Of a DNA stretch of 57,313 bases, positions 1 through 7,114 are shown piece after piece. Source of the stretch: a virus; the IMG/VR virus record IMGVR_UViG_3300033053_000010, positions 1 through 57,313 of that record. One strand, written 5' to 3'. Numbering within the stretch: the stretch's first letter is position 1; each line of letters starts with the position of its first letter. The position numbers were made by a program, and so were the translations under genes. The notes beneath the pieces are model-generated. The model did not search any database and was not told the DNA's origin. It saw nothing but the letters and a program-made list of their open reading frames with translations.

Positions 1-223
1 CCTTTTTGTAAATATTTTGGAAATCGTATTTTATTATTTCATCAATTGCTCTTTCGTTCTCCACCTCGTTCTCTTCATCACTTAATTGTTCAGAGATCTT
101 AGACACCCTACTCAACAATGCACAAGTGTTATAACCATTAGTAACATCGAAGAGAAACCATTGACTGAACTCTTCTTGTGGATTGTATGGGTTATCGAAC
201 GTTGTTATTCTAGCTCTCTTCAT
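1..223 (-). CDS. Conserved phage protein, cut by the window start
   Basis: The gene starts with ATG at 223, one base after the stop of the RNA polymerase-like gene, and runs off base 1 with 74 codons visible. The N-terminus (MKRARITTFDNPYNPQEEF) and the stretch around FDVTNGYNTCALLSRVSK resemble a small family I recall from Firmicutes phages near the terminase genes; its function is unknown. The middle is acidic and the end basic. Read across the join to base 57313, the frame adds a Gly/Pro-rich tail, GPGGGGPKITPPL, and then TGA, giving 87 residues. A hairpin terminator follows in that circular reading. This explains the G-rich tract at the right end as coding sequence. Confidence 0.8.
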   Translation of the reverse strand, partial: MKRARITTFDNPYNPQEEFSQWFLFDVTNGYNTCALLSRVSKISEQLSDEENEVENERAIDEIIKYDFQNIYKK

Positions 224-224
224 G

Positions 225-2996
225 TTAACTCGCTTCTCCTTTCATGTAGTTCATAACGGTTGATGTTGATGCACCTACAGCTTGTGCTATCTGTGCTGTT
301 GTATAATTTCCTGATTGTATCATTTGATTTATTTTAGAAACTTTAATATTAGATAAAGTATTGGTTGTCCTTGGTGTTGCCAACTGCCTTAGTACATCCA
401 TGTCTGCATTGTTAATGATCTGTTGTAGTCTGTTTGGACTTATGGCACCAGCCTGTATAGCTTCCCATTCTCTATCATCTATCTTTATAGTCTCTCTCTT
501 AGCACCAACTTGAATTCTAGCAGCAGTTAATGCCTGTTGACTAACCTTCTTTAACTCACCTTTAGTCATGTCAGGATACTCTTGTTTCTTAGCTTTAATA
601 GTAGTATTAGCTATAACTTGAGCCCTTCTTTCTTTTGGTGCGTTCTTTAATGCTATGTTTAGTTTAGATTTTAAAGAGTTGAATTCATTTAAGTATTTAG
701 CTTTTGCTTCAGGATTATACTTAACATCTCCAGTACTCATCATCTCTTTACGAGCCTGATTAGCTAGAGACTTCATCTTGTTTGCATAATCGGCATAAGC
801 TTCCTCTTGTAGTGTTCCACTAGATAGGGTTCTAGCATCATTAGTTTCAGCCATGTTAGTAGACTTCTGCATTCTTGTTTGTATTTTACCATTCTTATCA
901 GTGTATTGTTGATAGTTCTCCTTCCATGTCTGCTCTCCAGTAACGGGGTCTATTATAGGGGAACCCTTTCTTTTGATGACTTGGTGTTCACCTTTAGCTC
1001 TAGATAATAGAGTTGATGCTCCACCTGAATGCCACTTACCTTGATCATCATAGTGACCTTGATATCTATTCTTTAATGATGCTATATCATTATCTATTTC
1101 AGACTTCTTATAATTTAAGATGTGCTTCTCAGCATCTATGACAACCATTGAATGTCTTACCGCTTTAGCTAATTCATCTTCTGTTGCACCCTTTAATGTC
1201 ATATCAGTTATTAAGTTTGAGATCTTACCCATTTCAGTTTGAGTATTCTTCATTCTTCTAAACTCATTACCATTAGCATCATAGTAATGATCGTTACCTT
1301 CTGCATCCTTCGTTGTCTTACTATACTTATATGATTTACTATCAAAGTCTTCCAAACCTTTTAACGGATTTGTAGATGTTATCTTTACGTTTTTGTTAGT
1401 TGGTATTGCTAACACCGTATCACCATCGAAATCCGCACCAGATAATCTCTCAGCAACCTTACTTGTTATGCCAACAGCATCTTTAGCATTCAAACCCATT
1501 GTTGCTCTGGCTTCTTTGTTCTTATTATTTACAGTTAAGATTGGTATCTCAAACGTTCCGCCATGTGGAAATCTAACAAGAGCTAACTTCTCACCATTCT
1601 CATAGTTTGGTGCATATACCTCATCATCTTTTAAAGAATTGATTGGTAGTATTACATGATACTTCTGTCTCGGTAATGCTGCTGATTTTAAATGGACAGC
1701 TGCAGAATCACAGTCATCTGAGAAAGATTTAAGTAAATTCTTTTTAATAGTTGGATTAGTTAATGATAATATTTCATTATACTCAGCTTCTCTTTCCTGT
1801 TTAGTAAGATCCAATTGTTTTTTAATTAGGGACAGATTTTGTTTACCTAGAAACTGTGATGGTAATTTATCTTTCCAATCATTCCAGTCTCCTTCATCAG
1901 CTCTCTTGTTTATAAGAGATAATGATTGTTTCTTTCCCGTAAGTGGATCTGTGAATTTTCCATTAGGATCGTCATATTTACTCTGTCCACCAGCTTTTAT
2001 TAGAGAACCAAACGGGTTGTCTGGATCCTCTTTTATTTTTTTAAGAACATCACCTTGTGGTGTACCAGTCTTTTTATTAGTGTTAAACCTAACGTCAACA
2101 CCCTTTGGTAAATCATCAGCATACACAGCCATACCTTTTAGATAATGTGTTCCATCCACCATTATTCTAACTTGGGCATAGTTAGAATTACCTAACGATA
2201 AATCTTTAACGCCTCTTCTTAATTCTATGACTCCATCCTTATGGATACCGCCAGTCTCAGCATAATTTATTTGTAACCTTTTACTATCTAAACTCGACGG
2301 ATAATGGAAAGTCTCGAATGTTTCCCCACCATCTCTAGATGTATAATTACCAATAGTGTTTACTTTCGAGAAGTCGTAAATATCTTTATGTTCTGTTCCA
2401 GGTGGACATAACACCTTTAAGTTTGTTTGTTGACCTTTATTGGTTGCTTGAGCAATTCCTCCTCCATATGTAGGATATCCTTGCATCTCTAAAATATATA
2501 GAGCAGTCTTTAGTTTTTCTTTAGATACGTTTAGTTCTCTCTCAACACCAGTACCAACATCGATCATTCCTTTTTCATCTACTTGTTTCTTTAGAAAGTC
2601 AGCAGTCTTGGTGGCTTCTTTCGATCGCTCTAAACTCTTCTCGTCCAGAATGGATCTAATGGATGAATCGTTACTGTAACCCATAATTTCAGCAGTCTTA
2701 GATAGAGAATATCCTTTATCTCTTAAAGCTTTAGCCTGTTCATACAATAACATCTTACGTTCGGAGTTAGCTAACGATATTTGAGTTCTTAATTTACTTG
2801 TTTGTGTTACTCCAGTTTTTGGATCTACAAAACCAAGGGTTTTAGCTACTTCTACTTCACTCATACCACTCTTTTTTAATTCATTAACCCTACTTAGGAA
2901 GTCACCACTATGTTGGTATGGGTCACCACCAGAACCCCATTTATATCTACCTGAATGTCTGGGGGTTCCATAATGTCTTAGGTTATCGCCATTCAT
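225..2996 (-). CDS. Candidate single-subunit DFDGD RNA polymerase with N-terminal virion-type tag
   Basis: This is a 923-residue protein. Residues 522-526 read D-F-D-G-D inside SGADFDGDTVLAIP, the catalytic magnesium-binding signature of two-barrel RNA polymerases such as bacterial beta-prime, YonO of phage SPbeta and the crAss-like phage enzyme. The region before it (GGTFEIPILTV, then GLNAKDAVGI) fits the barrel that precedes the loop. Helix-turn-helix-like segments lie near residues 44-58 and 90-115 and at the C-terminus (about 893-920, QIAQAVGASTSTVMNYM), which could help select promoters. The N-terminus (LRHYGTPRHSGRYKWGSG) resembles the tags on four head-module proteins. The start is supported by GAAGGTGAT upstream and overlaps the stop of the nuclease gene. 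A variant of the phage promoter lies ahead of this three-gene operon. The family call rests on one motif plus context, so a structural or nucleotidyl-transfer role other than transcription remains possible. Confidence 0.68.
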   Translation of the reverse strand: MNGDNLRHYGTPRHSGRYKWGSGGDPYQHSGDFLSRVNELKKSGMSEVEVAKTLGFVDPKTGVTQTSKLRTQISLANSERKMLLYEQAKALRDKGYSLSKTAEIMGYSNDSSIRSILDEKSLERSKEATKTADFLKKQVDEKGMIDVGTGVERELNVSKEKLKTALYILEMQGYPTYGGGIAQATNKGQQTNLKVLCPPGTEHKDIYDFSKVNTIGNYTSRDGGETFETFHYPSSLDSKRLQINYAETGGIHKDGVIELRRGVKDLSLGNSNYAQVRIMVDGTHYLKGMAVYADDLPKGVDVRFNTNKKTGTPQGDVLKKIKEDPDNPFGSLIKAGGQSKYDDPNGKFTDPLTGKKQSLSLINKRADEGDWNDWKDKLPSQFLGKQNLSLIKKQLDLTKQEREAEYNEILSLTNPTIKKNLLKSFSDDCDSAAVHLKSAALPRQKYHVILPINSLKDDEVYAPNYENGEKLALVRFPHGGTFEIPILTVNNKNKEARATMGLNAKDAVGITSKVAERLSGADFDGDTVLAIPTNKNVKITSTNPLKGLEDFDSKSYKYSKTTKDAEGNDHYYDANGNEFRRMKNTQTEMGKISNLITDMTLKGATEDELAKAVRHSMVVIDAEKHILNYKKSEIDNDIASLKNRYQGHYDDQGKWHSGGASTLLSRAKGEHQVIKRKGSPIIDPVTGEQTWKENYQQYTDKNGKIQTRMQKSTNMAETNDARTLSSGTLQEEAYADYANKMKSLANQARKEMMSTGDVKYNPEAKAKYLNEFNSLKSKLNIALKNAPKERRAQVIANTTIKAKKQEYPDMTKGELKKVSQQALTAARIQVGAKRETIKIDDREWEAIQAGAISPNRLQQIINNADMDVLRQLATPRTTNTLSNIKVSKINQMIQSGNYTTAQIAQAVGASTSTVMNYMKGEAS

Positions 2997-3556
2997 TAAA
3001 TATCACCTTCTTTTTTAATATCGTTTATTATTTTATCAAATGTTTTTATCTTATCCATTATTGGCAAGATCTCATCTGCTTCGGGAATATGATAAACTAT
3101 TTCGTCATTCTGATATATTCTTAATTCTATATCAATATCAGAAGGTTTTAATTTATATTCTAAACAAAACAATGCTGCATATATTAATAGTTGTTCTATA
3201 TGAGCTGGAGTAACCCCAGTTTTTAAATCATGTATTCGCAACAAACCACTTCTAAAAGATATAGCATCTGCTGTACCAAAACAATTATCTGAATAATATA
3301 ATATTTTTTCAGAACTCATTTTGTAACCGATAGCATCATTAACATATTTGTTTAAGGTTTTTTCACTCTTTGGTAGCTTCTGTCTCAACTTGATACAAGT
3401 AGATGCAAATTCGTGAAGCTCCGTTCCTTTTTGTGCTGCTACGGATCTAATATATGAATCTTTTAATTTGTCTTCAGAATAATTTAACCAACTATATTTA
3501 GAAGCGCTTAAATATGCATGTTTACCCTCAAGCTTTAAATGTTCGTTGAAGTTCAT
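2996..3556 (-). CDS. PD-(D/E)XK nuclease, RecB/Cas4-like
   Basis: The 186-residue protein has the RecB-family order of motifs: H48 in GTELHEF, D97 in GTADAIS, D110-L-K112 in IHDLKTG, then Q122 and Y126 in EQLLIYAAL. These residues bind metal and cleave DNA in the family. It probably acts as a 5'-3' exonuclease in phage recombination or DNA processing, although no single-strand annealing protein was recognised next to it. GGAGGAAG supports the start. It overlaps the VRR-NUC-like gene upstream by 29 bases and the polymerase-like gene downstream by one base, so the three are probably one operon. Confidence 0.8.
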   Translation of the reverse strand: MNFNEHLKLEGKHAYLSASKYSWLNYSEDKLKDSYIRSVAAQKGTELHEFASTCIKLRQKLPKSEKTLNKYVNDAIGYKMSSEKILYYSDNCFGTADAISFRSGLLRIHDLKTGVTPAHIEQLLIYAALFCLEYKLKPSDIDIELRIYQNDEIVYHIPEADEILPIMDKIKTFDKIINDIKKEGDI

Positions 3557-3818
3557 TTAATACTTCCTCCTTATTTTCAGGACATATGAATCTAGAGAAT
3601 GACATCTTATTCATCATATCTACAAAATATGATTGATTTGGTTGATGTGATGCGGTAGATGATTTTTTACATTCTAAAGAAGCCCATTTATCTTTGTATA
3701 AAATTAAAAGGTCGGGAATACCCTGAATATAATTAGGATCGTTTTTTAAAACAATACAACCCATGAACATATTTTTTATTCTCTTGATTAAATCGCTCTG
3801 AAATTTATTTTCTTTCAT
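3528..3818 (-). CDS. VRR-NUC-type nuclease
   Basis: A 96-residue protein with the compact VRR-NUC fold signature: G-I-P-D35-L in the first strand, then E49-C-K51 in LECKKS and a conserved Gln/Tyr helix (QPNQSYFVDMM). The family cuts branched DNA or is fused to helicases; phages use stand-alone copies. I place the start at ATG 3818, after GAGGGGGATC, not at the upstream alternative codon, because the binding site lies inside the longer frame. It is the first gene after the promoter variant at 3863-3888. Confidence 0.78.
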   Translation of the reverse strand: MKENKFQSDLIKRIKNMFMGCIVLKNDPNYIQGIPDLLILYKDKWASLECKKSSTASHQPNQSYFVDMMNKMSFSRFICPENKEEVLNELQRTFKA

Positions 3819-3862
3819 ACATTGATCCCCCTCATTATATTTATATAGCTTGTACACTCAAA

Positions 3863-3888
3863 AAATATAGAGAATGTACAATTCGCAC
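3863..3888 (-). promoter_or_regulatory. Phage promoter motif, variant (copy 1)
   Basis: On the minus strand this reads TGC-N6-TACA-N4-CTATATT, a weaker match to the phage-wide motif CGC-N6-TACA-N4-CTATTATG. It precedes the nuclease and RNA polymerase-like operon (3818 to 225). A second partial TACA element lies at about 3850. Confidence 0.5.
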
Positions 3889-3950
3889 TCAAGGCATTAA
3901 AAATGCCTATTCTCTCTATAAAAGGGCATGTAATTTTCGCGTGGTCGAAC

Positions 3951-3977
3951 AAAAAGAAAAAGCCTTTGTGGGCTTAT
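3951..3977 (-). terminator. Hairpin terminator after the 3974-4201 gene
   Basis: The minus strand carries AAGCCCACAAAGGCTT followed by TTTCTTTTT. The stem begins at the stop codon of the upstream gene. Bases 3889-3950 between it and the next promoter hold no gene I can support. Confidence 0.75.
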
Positions 3978-4201
3978 TCTTTTATGATTTGTTCCTTAAC
4001 TATCGACATAATATAAACCTCATTATCAATAACGGTTTTAATTATTTTTCCACTTCTAGCCATTTTTTCTAGACCTATACCAATTACTGTTTCCTCTAGT
4101 TTTATACCTAAGTAACAACCAATTGTTAATAGACCTATTCCATAAGCTACTTTTTTAATTTTACTCTTTTTATTTGATATTTGATTTTTTATATTTTCCA
4201 T
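3974..4201 (-). CDS. Small single-pass membrane protein
   Basis: A 75-residue protein of unknown function. A lysine-rich N-terminus (residues 1-18) is followed by one Gly-rich membrane segment (VAYGIGLLTIGCYLGIKL, about 19-36), then a short soluble domain with MARSGKIIKTVIDNEVYIM. The same plan, including the R-[ST]-G-K-x-I-x-x-x-[VI]-D motif, occurs in the product of 4484-4714, so the two are paralogues. GAGGAGTGTG gives the start. It is a one-gene unit with its own promoter and terminator. Confidence 0.8.
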   Translation of the reverse strand: MENIKNQISNKKSKIKKVAYGIGLLTIGCYLGIKLEETVIGIGLEKMARSGKIIKTVIDNEVYIMSIVKEQIIKE

Positions 4202-4217
4202 TATTAATCACACTCCT

Positions 4218-4242
4218 CATTATATAACATGTATAATTCGCG
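4218..4242 (-). promoter_or_regulatory. Phage promoter motif (copy 2)
   Basis: Minus strand: CGC, six bases, TACA, four bases, ATATAATG. It lies 17 bases ahead of the start at 4201. The -10 part here is a near-perfect TATAAT. Confidence 0.7.
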
Positions 4243-4272
4243 AGGAAAAAGGAAAAACCCTTGTTTGGGCTA
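4241..4272 (-). terminator. Hairpin terminator after the 4270-4419 gene
   Basis: Minus strand GCCC-AAACAA-GGGT followed by TTTTCCTTTTT; the stem starts next to the stop codon. Confidence 0.65.
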
Positions 4273-4419
4273 ATCCCACGATATCCATTCCATTATGCCA
4301 CATAACACACAAGCAAATATAATTATCACCATCATAGCTGCAACATATATTAGAGTTTCAATTATATTTCCAACTCTTCTACATTCCAGATATACCATTA
4401 ATAATTTTAATAACTTCAC
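4270..4419 (-). CDS. 49-residue membrane peptide, GTG start
   Basis: An unrecognised small protein with one hydrophobic helix, about residues 20-42 (ETLIYVAAMMVIIIFACVLC), and a short tail ending MEWISWD. AGGAG lies eight bases ahead of a GTG codon; the nearby ATG is followed directly by TGA and cannot be the start. It is a one-gene unit between promoter copy 3 and a terminator. Confidence 0.7.
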   Translation of the reverse strand: MKLLKLLMVYLECRRVGNIIETLIYVAAMMVIIIFACVLCGIMEWISWD

Positions 4420-4442
4420 ATTATCATCTCCTAATGTTTTCT

Positions 4443-4467
4443 CATAATAGGATATGTAAATATCACG
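4443..4467 (-). promoter_or_regulatory. Phage promoter motif (copy 3)
   Basis: Minus strand CGT, six bases, TACA, four bases, CTATTATG. It is 24 bases ahead of the GTG at 4419. Confidence 0.7.
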
Positions 4468-4470
4468 GAG

Positions 4471-4497
4471 AAAAAGAAAGAGTCTATGTAAGACTCA
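4471..4497 (-). terminator. Hairpin terminator after the 4484-4714 gene
   Basis: Minus strand GAGTCTTACATAGACTC followed by TTTCTTTTT. The same hairpin sequence recurs after several other one-gene units. Confidence 0.85.
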
Positions 4498-4714
4498 AAT
4501 TCTTTACTTCAGTTATTGATAATTTATATTCTTTTCCGTCTACAAAATTATTTATAGTCTTTCCGGTTCTAGCTAAATTATCTAACAACGTTTCGTATCT
4601 TGCTTTTTCATATATTCTTCCTATACGAACTCCAATCACTAACGTTGTAATACCACAAGCCGTCATCTTTAATCCTTTTTCATGATCTTTTATAAACTTT
4701 TTGATTTTATTCAT
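4484..4714 (-). CDS. Small membrane protein, paralogue of the 3974-4201 product
   Basis: A 76-residue protein with a basic N-terminus, one membrane helix (MTACGITTLVIGVRIGRIY, about residues 17-35) and a short soluble tail (LARTGKTINNFVDGKEYKL). The tail matches the MARSGKIIKTVIDNEVYIM block of the neighbouring 3974-4201 product, which shows common descent. AAGGTGG lies nine bases ahead of the ATG at 4714. The terminator stem overlaps the last codons. Function unknown; the repeated build suggests a membrane-tethered adaptor. Confidence 0.78.
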   Translation of the reverse strand: MNKIKKFIKDHEKGLKMTACGITTLVIGVRIGRIYEKARYETLLDNLARTGKTINNFVDGKEYKLSITEVKNLSLT

Positions 4715-4731
4715 ATTAATCAACCACCTTT

Positions 4732-4756
4732 CATAATAGCGCTTGTAAATATGGTG
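4732..4756 (-). promoter_or_regulatory. Phage promoter motif (copy 4)
   Basis: Minus strand CAC, six bases, TACA, four bases, CTATTATG; 18 bases ahead of the ATG at 4714. Confidence 0.7.
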
Positions 4757-4757
4757 T

Positions 4758-4785
4758 AAAAAGAAAGAGTCTATGTAAGACTCAA
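4758..4785 (-). terminator. Hairpin terminator after the 4798-5619 gene
   Basis: Minus strand GAGTCTTACATAGACTC followed by TTTCTTTTT, identical to the hairpin at 4471-4497. Confidence 0.85.
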
Positions 4786-4797
4786 TCTTTTTGATTT

Positions 4798-5619
4798 TTA
4801 TTTAGTTGGTTTAAATCTGCTAAACATATTCTTAAACGTAGTTGACGTAAATGTTCCGGTTTCTTCAAACTTAAATCCTTTATCCATCCAAGCGTTGTAG
4901 AACATTACTGGTACTAATACAGTAATACCTTCTAATACTACTTTAATAATTCTATCTCTACTAAGTTCTATATTCTTATCAACTTCTATTTTCAATTCCT
5001 GATGCTTTAATTTCACATCGCTATTATTTTTCTTATCAGTTATTTTTATCTTTCTATTCTCTAAGTTTAAACTATCTTCATTTTTTTTACTCTCTATTCT
5101 TATCTTTTCTTTATTGATCTCATATTCTTTATTAAGCTTCTCTTTATTAAGTTCATAATCGTTGTTCATTTTCTTAACATCATTATCGATCTTTGAGATT
5201 TCGCTTTCAAGTTTTCTTTCGCTTAACTCTTGTTCGTAAGTTATTTTACGCAACTCATTATCAATCTTGTTGTTATCATTTTCGATTTTCTTAATATCTA
5301 CTTCATAATTGTTTTTGATCTTTTCTTTTTCTAAGTCTAGAGATTTCTTATTTTTATCGTTTTCACTTTCGAGTTTCTTTAAACCTAACTGATGATCTTT
5401 CTCAATCTTAGCGATTTCGTTTTTAATCTTCTCATCATTGAATCTAGAATTATTGTTATTAATATCCTCCTTTTGTAGTAAGTCTACTAAAGTACTAATT
5501 TCTTTTACTATGCTGCTTCTAGCTCCATAATATCCATCCTCCGTTGGATCCAAATTCTTTATTGATTTGAATTCCTCCATTACATATTTTTCAATTTCCA
5601 GTCTAATGTTATTGTTCAT
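4798..5619 (-). CDS. Coiled-coil, tail-anchored membrane protein
   Basis: A 273-residue protein. Residues about 60-215 form a long highly charged coiled coil with repeated E-K-x-x-[IL] heptads, and about 222-243 form one hydrophobic segment (VVLEGITVLVPVMFYNAWM). The C-terminus (FEETGTFTSTTF, then FSRFKPTK) is a block I recall as conserved at the ends of coiled-coil proteins in Firmicutes phages. The topology suggests a rod-like cytoplasmic domain held to the membrane by its end. AAAGGGG supports the start. Possible roles are a scaffold for phage DNA or protein at the membrane; this is inference. Confidence 0.78.
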   Translation of the reverse strand: MNNNIRLEIEKYVMEEFKSIKNLDPTEDGYYGARSSIVKEISTLVDLLQKEDINNNNSRFNDEKIKNEIAKIEKDHQLGLKKLESENDKNKKSLDLEKEKIKNNYEVDIKKIENDNNKIDNELRKITYEQELSERKLESEISKIDNDVKKMNNDYELNKEKLNKEYEINKEKIRIESKKNEDSLNLENRKIKITDKKNNSDVKLKHQELKIEVDKNIELSRDRIIKVVLEGITVLVPVMFYNAWMDKGFKFEETGTFTSTTFKNMFSRFKPTK

Positions 5620-5647
5620 TTATTTTACCCCTTTCTTAATAAGTTCT

Positions 5648-5672
5648 CATAATAGCCCATGTTTATTTAGTG
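5648..5672 (-). promoter_or_regulatory. Phage promoter motif (copy 5)
   Basis: Minus strand CAC, six bases, AACA, four bases, CTATTATG; 29 bases ahead of the ATG at 5619. Confidence 0.65.
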
Positions 5673-5677
5673 TGTAA

Positions 5678-5702
5678 TAAAATAAAGAGCCCTTGTAGGC
5701 TC
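5678..5702 (-). terminator. Hairpin terminator after the 5708-5881 gene
   Basis: Minus strand GAGCCTACAAGGGCTC followed by TTTATTTTATT. Confidence 0.75.
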
Positions 5703-5707
5703 AATAT

Positions 5708-5881
5708 TTATTTGTTTTGTTTTTTTACGATTGCGTCGACATATTCATTTAAATCTTTTATCTTATTCAAAATTTCTGAATATTCTTCTGTAAATAATTT
5801 GTCATAATCTATTACGTCCAAACTAATACTTAATATATTCTCCTCTTCTGATATAATATATGCTCTTGATTTTTCATTCAT
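5708..5881 (-). CDS. Small acidic protein, unknown
   Basis: A 57-residue soluble protein rich in Asp, Glu, Ile and Leu, ending in a basic NEYVDAIVKKQNK tail. I do not recognise a family. GGAGAGTG supports ATG 5881; the upstream GTG is part of the binding site. It is a one-gene unit with promoter copy 6 and a terminator. The gene upstream lies beyond the iteron region. Confidence 0.65.
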   Translation of the reverse strand: MNEKSRAYIISEEENILSISLDVIDYDKLFTEEYSEILNKIKDLNEYVDAIVKKQNK

Positions 5882-5897
5882 CTTAATCACTCTCCTT

Positions 5898-5922
5898 CAT
5901 AATAGTAAATGTATAAATTGCG
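5898..5922 (-). promoter_or_regulatory. Phage promoter motif (copy 6)
   Basis: Minus strand CGC, six bases, TACA, four bases, CTATTATG; 17 bases ahead of the ATG at 5881. It sits at the edge of the iteron region. Confidence 0.7.
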
Positions 5923-6201
5923 GCCCCAAAATACGGGTTTGGTCAGATGCCCACTTTATTTGGTCAATTCTTTTATATTTATTAATTTTTTTATCATAAT
6001 AATAAAGAATAAAAGTGGGAAAGTGGGCAAAAACCCTCACAAATGGCTCAACCATGCGGGTTTGCGGGTTTTTCAAAAGTGGGCAGAAAGTGGGCAGAAA
6101 GTGGGCAAGTGGCCATAAATATAACAAAACATCCTTACAATTCTACCAAATTTCCACGAAAAACCAATCCTGGTCACTTTCACATTTTTCAAAAGTGGGC
6201 A
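5923..6201. repeat. Iteron-like repeat region, candidate origin or regulator-binding array
   Basis: This is the longest gene-free stretch in the left half of the window. It holds GTGGGCA at 6023, 6079, 6090, 6101 and 6195, the close variants GTGGGA at 6015 and GTGGCC at 6109, and one inverted copy (TGCCCAC) at 5948. Three copies are spaced exactly 11 bases apart with AGAAA spacers. TTTTCAAAAGTGGGCA occurs twice (about 6070 and 6186). An AT-rich segment lies at 5960-6013, and AAAAACCC pairs with GGGTTTTT across 6028-6073. Phased short direct repeats next to AT-rich DNA are typical of replication origins, but a repressor array would look similar. Confidence 0.6.
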
Positions 6202-6226
6202 AAAAGAAAGAGTCCTTGTAAGACTC
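6201..6226 (-). terminator. Hairpin terminator after the 6238-6417 gene
   Basis: Minus strand GAGTCTTACAAGGACTC followed by TTTCTTTTTG. It borders the iteron region. Confidence 0.8.
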
Positions 6227-6237
6227 AATACATATTC

Positions 6238-6417
6238 TTAATATAAATATCCTTTAAAACTCTGTATGGTGATCCTCAACATAACTTTGGCTTCTTCTAT
6301 TTCTCTCTTAGACATACATTTAGCTAACCCGATTCCCTTTTCTAAATCTGATAATTCCTTTCTGTATTGTTCCAAAAGTTTCATATCTGCTTCCTTTGTT
6401 TGTTGTTCAAAATCCAT
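6238..6417 (-). CDS. Small coiled-coil protein, unknown
   Basis: A 59-residue charged, helical protein (starts MDFEQQTKEADMKLLEQY) that should form a short coiled coil over most of its length. No family is recognised. GGGGGAATC lies ahead of the ATG. It is a one-gene unit between promoter copy 7 and a terminator. Confidence 0.65.
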   Translation of the reverse strand: MDFEQQTKEADMKLLEQYRKELSDLEKGIGLAKCMSKREIEEAKVMLRITIQSFKGYLY

Positions 6418-6444
6418 AATTGATTCCCCCTATATTTATTATTC

Positions 6445-6469
6445 CATAATAGGAGTTGTATATAAAGCG
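6445..6469 (-). promoter_or_regulatory. Phage promoter motif (copy 7)
   Basis: Minus strand CGC, six bases, TACA, four bases, CTATTATG; 28 bases ahead of the ATG at 6417. Confidence 0.7.
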
Positions 6470-6490
6470 CAAAAACAAAATAATATGTAG

Positions 6491-6520
6491 CAAAAAACAA
6501 AGAGAGAAGCCTATGCTTCA
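6491..6520 (-). terminator. Hairpin terminator after the 6511-6705 gene
   Basis: Minus strand GAAGCATAGGCTTC followed by TCTCTTTGTTTTTTG. Confidence 0.8.
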
Positions 6521-6705
6521 TCTTCTTCGAACATCTTTTTTATCTTTCTATTAAGCCAAACGCGCAAAAATGGTAAAAACGGTAACACCAAAGCTCCAAC
6601 AATTACATAATATAGTATTGCTATCCATAATGGGATTTCCCTACCAAAATAGTAACCTAGTTGCTCTCTTACCGATTTAAAATCATTTATTATCTTGTTC
6701 ATCAT
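6511..6705 (-). CDS. Small membrane protein
   Basis: A 64-residue protein with one membrane helix at about residues 25-48 (IPLWIAILYYVIVGALVLPF) and a cytoplasmic tail of basic residues followed by EEDEA. AGGAGG precedes the ATG. It is unrecognised. It is a one-gene unit with promoter copy 8 and its own terminator. Confidence 0.72.
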   Translation of the reverse strand: MMNKIINDFKSVREQLGYYFGREIPLWIAILYYVIVGALVLPFLPFLRVWLNRKIKKMFEEDEA

Positions 6706-6731
6706 AATTAATTCCTCCTAAGATTTATTCT

Positions 6732-6756
6732 CATAATACCATATGTTTTTATCGCG
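6732..6756 (-). promoter_or_regulatory. Phage promoter motif (copy 8)
   Basis: Minus strand CGC, six bases, AACA, four bases, GTATTATG; 27 bases ahead of the ATG at 6705. Confidence 0.68.
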
Positions 6757-6757
6757 T

Positions 6758-6791
6758 GTAAAAAGAAAAGAGGAAGTATCAAAACCCCTCT
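6758..6791 (-). terminator. Weak hairpin terminator after the 6779-7048 gene
   Basis: Minus strand GAGG-GGTTTTGATACTT-CCTC followed by TTTTCTTTTT. The stem is only four pairs and includes the stop codon, but the T-run is good. Confidence 0.55.
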
Positions 6792-7048
6792 AACGTTTTT
6801 AATACCTCATCTAATTTCTTACCAGATATAATATTATTTATATAATCTACTACATTTTTGAAATCGCTATCATACAACGTGTAGCCCATATGAACATCGC
6901 TGATCCTAAATTCTTTATCGTCATTATAATCGTCTATATTTAATGTCCCAAACATTTTTTTATTAATTTTTTTATAGTCGTATTGTATACTTATAGAATT
7001 TACACCTTCAAATTCATCATGTCTTACGTTTGATATTTTTATTTCCAT
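6779..7048 (-). CDS. Hypothetical soluble protein
   Basis: An 89-residue protein predicted to alternate strands and helices (IQYDYKKINKKMFGTLNID, then a C-terminal helix with VVDYINNIISGKKLDEVL). No known family or catalytic motif is visible. AGGAGG lies ahead of the ATG. It is the only gene between promoter copy 9 and a terminator. Confidence 0.68.
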   Translation of the reverse strand: MEIKISNVRHDEFEGVNSISIQYDYKKINKKMFGTLNIDDYNDDKEFRISDVHMGYTLYDSDFKNVVDYINNIISGKKLDEVLKTLEGF

Positions 7049-7078
7049 AATCGTAACCTCCTAATAATTTTATTATTC

Positions 7079-7103
7079 CATAATAGGAGATGTATGTCTG
7101 GCG
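7079..7103 (-). promoter_or_regulatory. Phage promoter motif (copy 9)
   Basis: Minus strand CGC, six bases, TACA, four bases, CTATTATG; 31 bases ahead of the ATG at 7048. The T-run that ends the tRNA-like transcript directly precedes it. Confidence 0.7.
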
Positions 7104-7114
7104 CAAAAAGAAAA

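Noticed and set aside
5923-6201. CRISPR-like array
   Set aside because: Repeat units are 7-16 bases with 8-11 base period and no spacers of even length, and no cas genes are present.
5897-6246. Several short frames on both strands across the GTGGGCA repeats
   Set aside because: They arise from the repeats (strings of SGQKVGRK-like residues) and have no ribosome sites; the repeat itself is the better explanation.
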